NCBI GenBank assembly: GCA_017893485.1
Contig: CM030362.1
Coordinates: forward strand, 35,533,565-35,597,564
Direction: 5' to 3'
DNA: 64,000 bases
DNA from: Hemerocallis citrina
Taxonomy: Eukaryota; Streptophyta; Magnoliopsida; Asparagales; Asphodelaceae
A model generated the notes under the pieces. That model worked only from the letters and a program-made list of their open reading frames with translations, was not told the origin of the DNA and made no database searches. Made by a program: the position numbers and the translations under genes. Positions 10,060 to 21,113 of the stretch are shown piece by piece (positions within the stretch are counted from its first letter, which is position 1; the number at the start of each line of letters is the position of its first letter).

Positions 10060-12015
10060 TGGTTGAATTCACGTAGTATAAGTCACCCCAAATTGTGAAA
10101 ATAAGTTTCAAATCTCGGTTGAAGAGATACAGGCGTGTAAGATGGTTTAGGTTGTAAAAAAACCCAAATAAACTGATACACGGCCGTATATCTCGAACCG
10201 TAACACCAAACCCACTTCTACATGTTGAGGTGGGTTGTGTTGAGTAAGATCAGCTTACTCGCAAAGTTTCATATTTTTTGGACGACGTTTGAAAGGTTTT
10301 CAACTCTAACCGCACAAAAATATTGAAAGTCATTAACTTATAATGCGAGAAACGTGAGAAAACCGCACAAACGGCATCAAAAATTTATAAAACTTTCACA
10401 ATTGGTTGAATTCATGTAGCGCAAACCACCCAAACTTGTAGAAGTGAGTTTCGACTCACGGTTTGCGAGATACGACCGTATACCGCTTTACTTGGTTTTT
10501 TTCAACCGAAAGCGATACACGACCGTATCTCTCGAACCGTGAGTCGAAACTCACTTCTACAAATTGGTTTGGCTTCTCATATAGGACACCAACCAACTCG
10601 CATAGTTTCGTATTTTTTGGAGATCGTTTGAAGGGTTTTCTAATCTACCCGCACTTAGAAAATTCTAAGTCTAAAACTTATAATGCGAGGAGGTTGTGAA
10701 AACCACACAAACGGCATCCAAAAATTTTAAAACTTTTTGACTTGGTCGAATTCACGTAGGGCAAACCACCCGAAGTTGTAGAAGTGAGTTTCGACTCCCG
10801 GTTTGCGAGATACGACCGTATACCGCTTTATAATAATTTTTTTCAACCAAAAGCGATACGCGGCCGTATCTCTCGAACCGTGAGTCAAAGCTTACTTCTA
10901 CAAGTTGGGTTGGCTTCTCCTAGGGGACACCAACCAGCTCGAAAAGTTTCGTAATTTTTGGAGGTGGTTTGAAGTGTTTTAAACTCTAAACACACTTACA
11001 AAATTCTAAGTCAAAAAATTCACATTCGAGGAAGTAAAGAAAACCGCCCAAACGGCATCCGAAAATTATAAAACTTTCTGACTAGGTCCAATTTACGTAC
11101 GGAAAGCCACCCAAACTTGTAGAACCAAGTTTCGAGTCACGGTTTGGGAGATACGGCCGTGTACCGGCTTTAGTTGTTTTTTTCCAACCAAAAGTGATAC
11201 ACGGCCATATATCTCGAACCGTGAGTCGAAACTCACTTCTACAACTTGGAGTGGCTTCTCGTAGGGGACACCAACCAACTCACAAAGTTTCGTATTTTTT
11301 GGAGGTCGTTTGAAGGGTTTTTTAATCTACCCGCACTTAGAAAATTCTAAGTCTAAAACTTCTCATGCGAGGAAGTTGATGAAACCGCACAAACGGCATC
11401 CGAAAATTTTAAAACTTTCTGACTTAGTCGGATTCACGTAGGGCAAGGCACCTGAACTTGTAGAAGCGAGTTTCGAGTCACGGTTTGCGAGATACGGCCG
11501 TCTACCGCTTTACTTATTTTTTCAACCAAAAGCGATACGCGGCCGTATCTCTCGAACCGTGAGTCGAAACTCACTCCTACAAATTGGGTTGGCTTCTCAT
11601 ATCGGACACCAACCAACTCGCAAAGTTTCGTATTTTTTGTAGGTCGTTTGAAGAGTTTTCTAATCTAACCGCTCTTACAAAATTCTAAGTCATAAACTTC
11701 TCATGCGAGGAATTGAAGAAAACCACACAAACGGCATCCGAAAATTATAAAACTTTCCAATTTGGTCAAATTCACGTAGGGCAAGCCACCCGAACTTGTA
11801 GAAGTGAGATTCGAGTCACGGTTCGGGAGATACGGCCGTGTACCGCTTTACTTGGTTTTTTTCAACCGAAATCGATATGCGGCCGTATCTCTCGAATCGT
11901 GAGTCGAAACCCGCTTCTACAACTTGGGGTGGCTTATACTAAGTGAGACGAACCTACTCGCAAAGTTTCGTATTTTTTTATGGTCGTTTACAGGGTTTTC
12001 AACCATAACCGCACT
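10060..12015. repeat. 340-bp tandem array; each monomer contains a long hairpin
   Basis: The anchor GCAAACCACC recurs near 10421, 10761, 11102, 11443 and 11781, preceded by a diverged copy near 10073, so the period is 338-341 bp. Within each monomer GTAGAAGTGAGTTTCGACTC is followed by ACGGTTTGCGAGATACG, an 18-20 nt loop rich in T, then the inverted copy ending GAGTCGAAACTCACTTCTAC. Arms are about 52 bp with some mismatches. The other half of the monomer holds TCGTATTTTTTGGAGGTCG and CACAAACGGCATCC. The array occupies the region upstream of the PMD gene. Confidence 0.88.
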
Positions 12016-12482
12016 GAAAATTTTCTAACTAATTTTGTATATACAATTCTAGTTCTACATATTACTAACGCAAGCAAATTAATTCGGCAATTGAATATAC
12101 TTAAAGTCAACACAATTCTATAACTAAAATCTACCAAGGCAAATAAAATTTTTCCCGCTATCTAAATATTTGAGTATACACAAATTTAAAAATAAACTCA
12201 AATATAGATTGTTGAGGTAAAAAAATAGTCTATACCTTACAAAATAGTTCCAAACGAAGCCAATGAAACAATCGGAGGAGAACTAGGGTTTCGATTTCGT
12301 ATCAAAGAGGGGATGAGAGAGTAGGATTTCGATCTTCGGAGTTGGGAGAGAAGAGGGGGAGCGGACAGAGATGTCGATCACGTCGTAAGGCGGAGCTAGG
12401 GTTTTTTTTCCCGTTGGGTTCGTCGAAGAAAGAAGAAGGAGCGAAGAGGAATCGCCGAAGAAGACGAACTGTATGGAAATAA
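12016..12482. other. Non-coding sequence
   Basis: AT-rich to 12250, then GA-rich on the + strand (GAGAGAAGAGGGGGAGCGG near 12346). The purine-rich part looks like a plant untranslated leader read on one strand, but no ORF or splice structure supports a gene. Confidence 0.4.
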
Positions 12483-12590
12483 AAATGAATATAGATAGCC
12501 TTAACCCGTTCTTGGGAAGGACGGGTTAAGGCTATGTTTTTTAATAAAATTTTGCCTTAACTCGTCCTTCCCAACGACGGGTTAAGGAAA
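12483..12590. repeat. Paired inverted words CTTAACCCGT...ACGGGTTAAG
   Basis: CCTTAACCCGTTCTTGGGAA followed by GGACGGGTTAAGG, then CCTTAACTCGTCCTTCCC with ACGACGGGTTAAGG. Two adjacent palindromes share the AACCCGT core with the array at 6541-7190 and may mark the other side of the same transposon. Confidence 0.65.
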
Positions 12591-12703
12591 GATTTTATTA
12601 AAAAAAATCTGAACCGTTGGATCTTTGATCCAACGATCCAGATCGAAGTTCGCACGGGTCTGTGCGAACAGACCCACTCCGGCCCATTTGCAATGGAAGA
12701 AGG

Positions 12704-12706
<3 letters not shown>

Positions 12707-12745
<39 letters not shown>
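12707..12745. repeat. (AT)n microsatellite
   Basis: Pure AT dinucleotide run abutting the MITE at 12747. Confidence 0.95.
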
Positions 12746-12746
<1 letters not shown>

Positions 12747-12747
<1 letters not shown>

Positions 12748-12890
12748 CAATGCTCCATTGCAAACGCAAATGTTGTGAAAACCTGTGAAAATCACCTAGG
12801 CCGTTGTTCCTTTGGTTATAAACATTGTAACTAAGGTCGTGCCTTAGGTTGTTTTCACAATATTTGCGTTTGTAATGGAGCATTGCTCGA
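12747..12890. mobile_element. MITE, about 144 bp
   Basis: Terminal inverted repeats of about 37 bp: AGCAATGCTCCATTGCAAAC at the left and GTTTGTAATGGAGCATTGCT at the right, continuing inward through AAATGTTGTGAAAAC. The core has CCTAGGCCGTTGTTCC and an inverted GTCGTGCCTTAGG. Flanks are TA-rich, so a target duplication cannot be defined. The same terminal words occur at 26214-26681. Confidence 0.75.
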
Positions 12891-12899
12891 TATATATAG

Positions 12900-13704
12900 A
12901 ATATTGCTAGAAAACTCAAATGTTTCTTCATTCTTTTGAAATTGTTGAAATCGAGTTTGAAGTGAAGAGAGAGTTTCATCAATTATAAAAAAGAAGTAAT
13001 TAACTCTAAAAGATTCTTTAGATGACTATGTTACCTTTTCACTATTGATCTCATCAAATTTTCTCTTTATTCGAATATTGCGTTTTTCTCGAAACACTGC
13101 TTCAATTCCCATTTCACTTTCAATATGTTTAGCTTCAATAATGGCCTTATCAAACCCAAATTCTCTATACTCTTGGTGAGAAGAAATAGGCCCTTTTAAC
13201 TGTCTAATAGCAACATCAATATCCATATTTTCTGCTTGAAGAAATTTACTAAGAATGTTAATATCATATAACAATTTGTACCAGATTACCATTCCAAACA
13301 AAAACTCAAAATTTTCAAGTTCAAATGTTGCAAAGCCCTCAGCTTCACTCTTTGTTTTCGGGTCTTCACAAGTATTTGCTAAATCAGCTAAAGCATCTCT
13401 TATTTATGAAGTTTGCTCTTTTATGGGCTTAACACTCCCAACATGGCTTTCCCATCATGTTTGTGACAAAGGCTTAATCGTAAGACCTAGCACATGATCT
13501 TTGAAGATTTGCCACCGCTTAGTTGAAGAAGGGCATAATGTATATATGCGTTGTATAACTCCAAAAAAAGATATTGCTTTAGGACAAATTCACCATATCA
13601 CATAATGTCAGGTTAAGACTGTGACATTCACATGGAGTGTAGAAAGCTCTGGAATTGATTTCAAGTAATCTACTTTGTACACCTCTATGTTGCCTTTTCC
13701 TATT
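12900..13704 (-). pseudogene. hAT transposase (DUF4371/ZMYM1-like), C-terminal part
   Basis: Minus-strand coding remnants continue the gene broken at 19653. Recognisable segments are SFFGVIQRIYTL, PLSQTCWESHVGSVKPIKEQ, EDPKTKSEAEGFATFELENF, YDINILSKFLQAENMDIDVA and EMGIEAVFREKRNIRIKRKF. These follow the order seen in plant zinc finger MYM-type protein 1-like hAT proteins. Several stops are present, for example after EKVT and within the HYVIW segment. The gene end is lost near the MITE at 12747-12890. Confidence 0.75.
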
Positions 13705-13709
13705 GGATC

Positions 13710-13851
13710 TGTTAGATATTGTATTGTATATTTAGTCCCATATTGGGTTATGTGTCACTTTAGTATTTGGTTCCCTCCTATATATAGGAGTCATTGTATT
13801 CAGTTATAATTAATCCAATAATATTTTCCAATCTCTCTGTTAACTTTATCA
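13710..13851 (+). repeat. 5' LTR of the copia element
   Basis: 142 bp, TG...CA, with TATATATAGGAGTC as a probable promoter. It differs from the 3' LTR by roughly ten or more substitutions by eye, so the element is not recent. The LTR at 41941-42078 belongs to a related family. Confidence 0.9.
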
Positions 13852-13867
13852 TGGTATCAGAGCAGAA
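13852..13867 (+). promoter_or_regulatory. Primer binding site (initiator tRNA-Met)
   Basis: TGGTATCAGAGCAGAA directly follows the 5' LTR. TGGTATCAGAGC is the canonical plant copia minus-strand primer site. Confidence 0.9.
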
Positions 13868-14960
13868 TTATAATCCCTAATCTAATCCACAATCCACTTA
13901 ATCACAAATTTCTAATATACCATCTTCTTCCTAATCCAAACGACATCACCATCGAATTCCCCAAATGGCAGCACTGAAAATCACCACAAACTCCGTTAAT
14001 AAACTTCATCATCGTCGACTTCCCCAAACTTCATCACCTTCGACTTCCCCAAAATCCATCACTGTCGACTTCCCCAAAATCCATCACTATCGACTTCCCC
14101 AATCTCCATCACCGTCGACCCTCTCGCAGAAACTCTAGCCGCCTCACAGAAATCCTAGCCACCTCCATTTCTCATCCAAACCCTAACCCTATTTTTCCCC
14201 CTTCTTTCTTTCCTTCTTTTCTTTTGACGCCGAACCTGACCCATCTACCTGTTAAAAAAAAAAAACAAAAAAAAACAAACAAAAAACAAACAAAAAAAAT
14301 CTGATAACCTAACCTAACCCAACCCCCGATATCCAACCCCAAAACCCGATATCCAACCACCCAAACCCAATATCCAAATCACCATCCAAACCCACTACCC
14401 AAACCCGATATCTGCTTGCTGTTTGCTACTGTTGCCGTCACAGTCGTCGCCGCCAGTCGTAAAAAAAATCAAAAAAAATAAATAAATTTGTAGGTACTAT
14501 TTCTTCTCCAATGGAACCTTAGTCTCACTGGTCTCTTTCAGTCTCCACCGACTTCTTCGCTGCTACATCTTCACCCCCTCTCACATTCCAATCTCTCTCC
14601 AGATTCAGACAGATACAATGTCACCATCATCCTGATTCTGGCCTCCTCCCTCCTCCTCCCAGCATCATCCTTAACCCTATCCCACCCCTTCTTCCACCCC
14701 CGGTAGCAACATCCAACTCCCTATCCCGATTTCGACACTGGCATTCCTGACCTCACTTTGATCCCTGCCACAGCAACACCAGTCTCATTCCTCCTCACCA
14801 CACTTCTTCCCTTACATCCTTGGCCATGACCATTACTCCAGCCTTGCCGACTCCTGCTGATTGGGCTAATCTTCAACATCGCCTCGCTCAGCTGGAACTC
14901 CAGATCTTGGGTTAGTTTGTCACTACTGGCCCCTCTGCCCCTGCATTCTTTGTTACTCCC
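13868..14960. other. Copia leader/gag region without a readable gag
   Basis: Contains a repeated CATCACCGTCGACTTCCCC-like unit at 13990-14120 and a C/A-rich tract at 14260-14400. No ORF longer than about 60 codons resembles gag. It was either deleted or decayed beyond recognition. Confidence 0.5.
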
Positions 14961-14969
14961 AGTATGAAC

Positions 14970-17900
14970 TCTTCCTGAATTTTAGATTGTGGTGCATCAC
15001 ATCATCTTACTATTAATCATTCATTGTTCACCATCAGCACTGCACTTTCCTCTCACTCTCCATCACTCCACACTGCCGATGGCTCACAACTTATGACTAC
15101 ACACTTAGGGTCTATTAGCTCTCCCACTCTTACATTGGCTTATGTTCCTTATGCTCCTCATTTATCCATGAACCTTATTTCCATTAGTGCGCTATGTGAT
15201 AGTGGTCTTGTCATTACATTTGATTTTTAGGTTGCCCTATTACCGATTCACACACTGGTCAGTTGTTTAGGCATGCTAGTCGATAGCGTCACCTATATCA
15301 TCTAGATTTTCTTCATACCCATAAATCTCATTCTCATTTTGCTGGTGATGTATTCTCTGATGTCGATATGTGGCACAGACGTTTACGACATATTAGTGAG
15401 TCTCGACTAAAGACTTTAGCACGTAGTGGTGCCCTTGGTTCTCTTACTTTTACTAATTTGTCTTATTACCAGGGTTGTCATTTGGCCAAACACACAACAC
15501 TCCCTTTTAATCACAAAAGTGTAGATTCTTGATTTTGATGACTACAACACGATACACATATATTCTATTCAACATGTCTCTTGCAGTGTGTACCCAAAGC
15601 TTTCAAGGTTTAAGATCAAGCTACAAGGCAAGTGTCACTCAAAGCTTCAAAACATTTTCAAAGTGATCAGCTCAAGAACAAAAGAGTGTCTATGTAAATT
15701 GATGTACAAAATTGTAATCTTCAATATGTTTACGTAGAAATCTTGTAATAGCCTTGATGCACACACACACATCTCCTAGGACTAAAAAAGTTTATTAAAA
15801 AATCAAAAATATCAAATTCAAGCTTGTATAAGTTCAGTTGTCAAGTACCAGTCGACTTACGTTGCTAAGCAGTCGACTGTTCAAGTACGAAACAATCTGA
15901 ACTTACTCAATCTCTGACCAGTCGACTTCTTTGGCAACCCAGTCAACTGTTCGAGCAGCTTTGACAGTTTTCTGAGTATTTAAATTTGATTTTCGAATTC
16001 AAATCTTTTCTTCCATTTGATGGCAGTTGGTTAACTATTTTCCAACGACTCTGGACTGTCTACTCTATAAATAGAGTCCAAATTTTACTTGGAAAAGGTT
16101 GCCTATTGCATTAAACAAGTCTTTGCTTTTGTTCAAGTGTTTGTGAAAAAGAACTCAAAGTTTTCAAAGAACTCTCTCTCTCTCTCTTAGACTTGGTTTT
16201 CTAATCTCAGTCTTGTATAACAATGATTAAGTTCAAGACTGCGATTAGAAGTTGACCTATAGCCTCAATACAAAAAGCATATTCAAAAATCAAGGCTCTA
16301 GGTGTTGTAATTTTCGATTTCTTTGTTGTTCACTCTCGGTTTGTGAGAGTGGTCCTCTCGGTTGGAGAGAAGGGCTCTTGGTGTAGAGTCAGTATTTACT
16401 CTAGGTTGTAGAGTGGGGTTTTGCTCTCTCTAGTAGTGAGAGAGGTCTACAGGTTTGACATAATTGTTGCCAAAGGTCATAGGGTATTCTTGTAAATCTT
16501 TTTAATAATAGTGAAAAATCTCAAGTGGGTTGCTTGGGAACTGGACGTAGGTCGGGAGGAACGAACCAGGATATATCGCTATGTTAGCATTGCTGATTCT
16601 CTGTGGTTTGATCTTTCTAACTTATAAATTTAACTTCTCTACATTTTATTTCTGGTTGTGCCTGATCAGTTGACTGGTAGTCCTATTAAGTCGACTTACA
16701 GACTTGTTGTTCTTCAAGTTGATCAAGTTTTTTTTATCTGTTGATTTAGTCGACTGGTTTTTTGTCCCAGTCAACTTAACAGATGTTTCAAGTTGAATAA
16801 TTTTAAATAATTTTTAATAACACTATTTACCCCCTCTAGTGTTATCTGCCTTGCATACAAGATCCAACAAAAAGCACTTCTCAAACCACCCATCTTTTTC
16901 AACTTATTCACTCTGACATATGTGGATCATCTCCTATACCTGATCACAAAGGTTATCTCTATTATGTTAGTTTCATCGATGACTTTACTAGATACACATG
17001 AGTGTTTTTTATGCGTCATCACTATGAAATACCTGACATTTATCAATTCTTTACGAACATGGTTCACACACAGTTTGGTGTGCGTATCAAAACATATCGC
17101 TCAGACGGTGCTTGTGAGTACACTTCCACTAATATGAGATCGATCCTTCAATCTCATGGTATACTGTTTTAGCAATCATGCCCTCATACACGTGAACATA
17201 ATGGTGTAGCTGAACGTAAGTACTGTCACATTCTTGAGATGGATTCTACTTTCCTCTTCTATTCCTCGTTCTTTCTGGGCTGAAGCTGTCATGACATCTG
17301 TCAGTCTCATTAACATCACTCCCTTGTCTGCCCTATCTGGCACATCACCTCATGAGGCTCTTCGTCACTTACCGCCGGACTACAGTATGCTCCGTATTTT
17401 TTGGTGCACCTCCACCTGTTATATCCTACTCCCTCCCACTGAGCGCACGAAGCTCACTGCTCGAGCTACTAAGTGTGTTCATCTAGGTCTCAGTCCTACA
17501 CATAAAAGTTATTATTGTTTTAATTCTGTGGCGGGTCGTGTTCATATTTTTCGACATGTCTCCTTTGTGGAAGACTCTCCCTACTACTTGACTTCTCTTG
17601 AGGATACTAGTTTTCTCGATCCCCTGTAGTTGAGCCTATCTCCTCGACCCTACCTTCACACATTCCATATGATCTCACCCTTTTGGCTTCTTTCACATCT
17701 CATGCTGTCGTTCCACCTATTTTTCCTCTTACGGAAACACCACCTGCATCCCCACAATATCCTACACCTTCACCACTTGCATCCCTACAGCTGCATGCAC
17801 CCACTCCACCTATCTCACCCCCACACACTGCACATCCACCACCAGTCCGTCAGTTTACATGCTCTACCTCAAACATCCCACCGGTCCATTACACATTTGA

Positions 17901-19495
17901 TGTCACTACTCCCTCTGACCAGTTTGGCTTTGCCACCGTTGCATCTTACTCATCATAGTTTCATGCATATCTCACTGTTATACACTCCACACGTGACCCC
18001 AGAACCTACTAGGAAGCGGTTTCTCGAGTGACAGAGACTGTTGCAAAAGAGTTTCGTGCATTTGATCAGACTAGTACTTGGGATGTTGTTCCACTGCATG
18101 TGGGCGTTCTGCCTGTTAGCTGCAAGTGGATCTTCAAGGTCAAATATCAACCTGATGGCCCCATTTAGCGGCACAAGGCTCGTTTAGTTGCCCGATGATT
18201 TACTCAGGAGCATGGCATTGATTATGATGAGACTTTTGCCCCAGTTGTACAAATGACTACAGTTCGCACTCTCCTTGTCGTTGCCTCCGTTCGTCAGTGG
18301 CCATTATACTAGATGGACGTGAAGAATGCATTTCTTCATGGTACATTATTTGAGGCCGTTTACATGCATCATCATTCTGGCCTTACCACTCCTCCTCGTC
18401 ATATTTGCCGTCTATATATGGCTTGAAACAGATCCCTCGAGCCTGGTTTGAGTGTTTTTACCGTGTCATCACCCAGGCTGTAATCAGTGAGAGTTCACAT
18501 GACCACATAATGTTTATGCAGTCATCATCGTAGAGGAGAGTACTTCTACTATTATATGTTGATGATATGATTATGACTCTGCAAGCATTGTATCCACCCA
18601 AAACTACCTTCACCAGTAGTTCCATATAAAAGATCTTGGTAGACTACGCTACTTTTTGGGTCTAGCGATTGCCCATGGATCTCGGAGTATACTCATTTCT
18701 CAACAGAAATACACGTTTGATATTATCTTCGCTGCATGTCTCTCTGACAGTTGATCAGTCGATACTCCTTTAGAGCTTCATGTGAAGCTTTGTCCCACAA
18801 ATGGTGAGCTCCTTCCCGATCCTACTAGATACATGCAGATTGTTGGACAGCTTATCTACTTATGCATGATCAGACCCGATATTGCCCATGCAGTCAGTGT
18901 TGTTAGTCAGTTTATTTCTGCTCCTACATCAGTTCACTACAGTGCTCTTCTTCGGATCCTCAGATATCTTCGAGGCACTATCAATTGCTCATTATTCATG
19001 CCTTCTATACCCAAACTAGAGCTTAGTGCATATTCTGATTCAGACTGGGCGGGTGATCCTACTACTAGATGGTCTGCCACAGGTTTCTGTATATTTCTTG
19101 GTGATTCGCTGATCTCATGGTGAAGCAAGAAACCTGCAGTTATTGCATGTTATTCCACTGAAGCTGAGTATAGAGCAATGACAACTATTACTAGAGAGAT
19201 TGTTCATGTTCGTTGATTGTTATCAGATATGGATGTCACTCTCACAGGAGCGATTCCTCTTCATTGTGATAACCGGAGTGCGTTGCACATTGCAAGCAAT
19301 CCGATCTGTCATGAGCGAACGAAATACATAGAGATAGATTGCCACTATGTTCGAGAGCGCTTTGAAGCAGAGACCATTTTCCTTCATTCTGTTACATCAT
19401 CACAACAAACAGCAGACTTCTTCACCAAATTCCACACTGTTCAAATATTTTGTTACTTGGTGGGCAAACTCACACTATTCGACCCACCGTGAGTT
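14970..19495 (+). pseudogene. Copia pol polyprotein, multiply interrupted
   Basis: Protease region near 14980 (ILDCGASHHLT), pre-integrase near 15369 (MWHRRLRHISESRLKTLA, then GCHLAKHTTLPF). After the 15520-16869 insertion, integrase resumes (HSDICGSSPIPDHKGY, IKTYRSDGACEYTS, HTREHNGVAERK). RT lies at 18020-18780 ([36 protein letters not shown]) and RNase H at 18782-19490 (SDWAGDPTTRWSATG, DNRSALHIASNPICHERTKY). Stops and frameshifts are scattered, and the readable pieces lie in more than one frame. It is non-functional. Confidence 0.85.
15520..16869 (+). mobile_element. Solo LTR, SIRE-type copia, TSD AAAAG
   Basis: 1350 bp, TGTAGATTCTTGATTTTGAT...GATCCAACA, flanked by AAAAG at 15515-15519 and 16870-16874. 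It interrupts the integrase coding of the host copia element. The internal GGGTTGCTTGGGAACTGGAC followed by GTAGGTCGGGAGGAACGAAC is the usual U5 neighbourhood of SIRE/Maximus LTRs. It contains several CAGTCGACTG-like words (15848-15950, 16665-16790). No internal domain remains, so LTR-LTR recombination is inferred. Confidence 0.85.
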
Positions 19496-19505
19496 TGAGA
19501 GGGAG
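19494..19505 (+). promoter_or_regulatory. Polypurine tract of the copia element
   Basis: GAGTTTGAGAGGGAG lies directly before the 3' LTR start at 19506, the usual copia arrangement. Confidence 0.8.
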
Positions 19506-19647
19506 TGTTAGATATTGTACTGTATATTTAGTCCCATATTAGGTTTTGTATTAGTTTGGTATTTGGTTCCCTCAGATATATAGGAGTCATTGTACTTAGT
19601 TATAATTATTCCAATAATATTTCCCAATCTCTCTGTTAACTTTATCA
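19506..19647 (+). repeat. 3' LTR of the copia element
   Basis: 142 bp, TGTTAGATATTG...TTTATCA, the mate of 13710-13851. It is followed by the target duplication GGATC, after which the hAT coding sequence resumes. Confidence 0.92.
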
Positions 19648-21015
19648 GGATCCATTATCATATCCTTGACCTCTTATATTAACAATATCAAATTCACGAT
19701 TGCTCAAGACATTTTTAAGTACAGTAAAAATTCCAAGCCCCGATGTATCATCAACCTTTAAATATTCAACCCAAAATTCTTCTACCACTACCGTATTTGC
19801 TGAATTATCCACACACAGCGAATTACAAGGGACATTTGCTCATCATGACTTGCATCTGGAGTGCAATCAAGTATGATTGCATCTGGAATGCAATCAAGTA
19901 TGATAGTGAAATATTTTACCTATTTAATCTTTGTAATAATTGAACTTCTCACATCAGCTGCCAACATCTGTATCAATTCATTTTGAATTATAGGGCCAAG
20001 ATATGTGTAATGAATCTGTCGTGGTTGAATACACCGAAGGTGCTCTTCCATTATTGAATCAAACTCAGCAATCATTTCAATTAGTTGGAGAAAGATTTCA
20101 TTGTTCTCAACATTAGAGCTTCTTACAATCTCCTCGAAGTGGCAAGTTATTTTTTGCAATTCTTTGCACAACAAAAATTATTCTTTTTAGCACCTGCTTC
20201 CAATGTTCTCTCTCTTTGTTGATTTCTACTTGCACACTTTCATCAATTGTCTTATTCTTTTGAAATATTCTTTCTAATTCAATCCAACTAGTCATGCAAC
20301 CAATGCGATCTTTACTAGTTTCATGAAGGCTAAGACACCAACATGAGATTTTTCCAATCTTTATATCTTTGTTTGCCAACTGACCTAGTTTAGCCATGGT
20401 CCTATGAGACTTGAAAAACTTGCAACAAAAATAAAAAATATTGTCAATAGAAACCGAATATACTAGCCATCTTTTGTCATTCTTCTCACCATTTGGCAAC
20501 TGCCGCTTATAATGTGATGAATTGAAATGTCTTCCAGCACTATCATGGGGAAACAAGACACCATCTTCTCTTCTAGGACCTCTTTCAACTAGAAAGTCCC
20601 TAATATTTTGTCCAATTTCATCCTAATTTTCTATATCATCAATATTTAAAGGAAACAAGTTCTCTTCATTTATATCTTCATCTACATTTGCAAGCATATT
20701 GGCATCACCTTCCTCATTCTTAGGCTGCATTGAGTTTTCATTATAAGTCTCACTCAATTCATTATATTCCTGTCTGACATCGGCATATTGATCCACCTCT
20801 TCATCATCATTCTCATTCATAAGGTGATCATATAGTTCACTGCCATTGTCGTTCTGATACTCTTGTTCCCTATTTACCAAATTTTCAACTTGTTCTGTGA
20901 CTTCTGTCCTCTCTGCCCTTTGGCTGGTAATAAAATACTTATTAAGACTCCTTGCTTGACTTTGAATTAGCGCTTGTTCCTTTTGCTTCTTTTTTCTTTT
21001 ATTAGCTCCAGACAA
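19648..21015 (-). pseudogene. hAT transposase (DUF4371/ZMYM1-like), N-terminal and central part
   Basis: Reading from 21015: a lysine-rich start, an acidic linker (NENDDEEVDQYADVRQEYNE), then DEIGQNIRDFLVERGPRRED and FPHDSAGRHFNSSHYKR, which belong to the TTF-type zinc finger region. DUF4371 follows: FLQLIEMIAEFDSIMEEHLR, IHYTYLGPIIQNELIQML and, after frameshifts, ILDCTPDASHDEQMSLVIRC. A TAG at 20623-20625 and a frameshift near 20150 break the frame. No ATG opens the frame at 21015. The gene continues beyond the copia element at 13704. A 29-bp direct duplication near 19880 adds a second break. Confidence 0.8.
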
Positions 21016-21113
21016 TTATTTTCTTATTTAAGGCATGTTGGTTTCTCCAGTGATGTGCAAACAAAAATTTGATAGATTTTTAGAGGTTTTCAAAGGTTAA
21101 GGTGGGCTGATTT

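Larger units (their letters stand above)
13710..19647 (+). mobile_element. Ty1/copia LTR retrotransposon, degraded, TSD GGATC
   Basis: Two 142-bp LTRs (13710-13851 and 19506-19647) start TGTTAGATATTG and end TTTATCA. GGATC occurs on both sides (13705-13709 and 19648-19652). A tRNA-Met primer site follows the 5' LTR and a purine tract precedes the 3' LTR. Domain order protease, integrase, RT, RNase H is copia-type. It inserted into the hAT gene and was later hit by a solo-LTR element. Short LTRs, a 5-bp duplication and many stops mark an old insertion. Gag is not recognisable. Confidence 0.93.

Noticed and set aside
12557..12982. Minus-strand ORF of 141 codons
   Set aside because: Runs through an AT microsatellite and a MITE, and uses a different frame from the hAT remnant.
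14281..14350. Second telomere-like tract (AACCTAACCTAACCC)
   Set aside because: Too short and mixed with CCCGATATCCAACC units; ordinary C/A-rich copia leader sequence.
17630..18031. Plus-strand ORF rich in H, L and P
   Set aside because: Out-of-frame reading of the serine/proline-rich linker between integrase and RT of the copia element.
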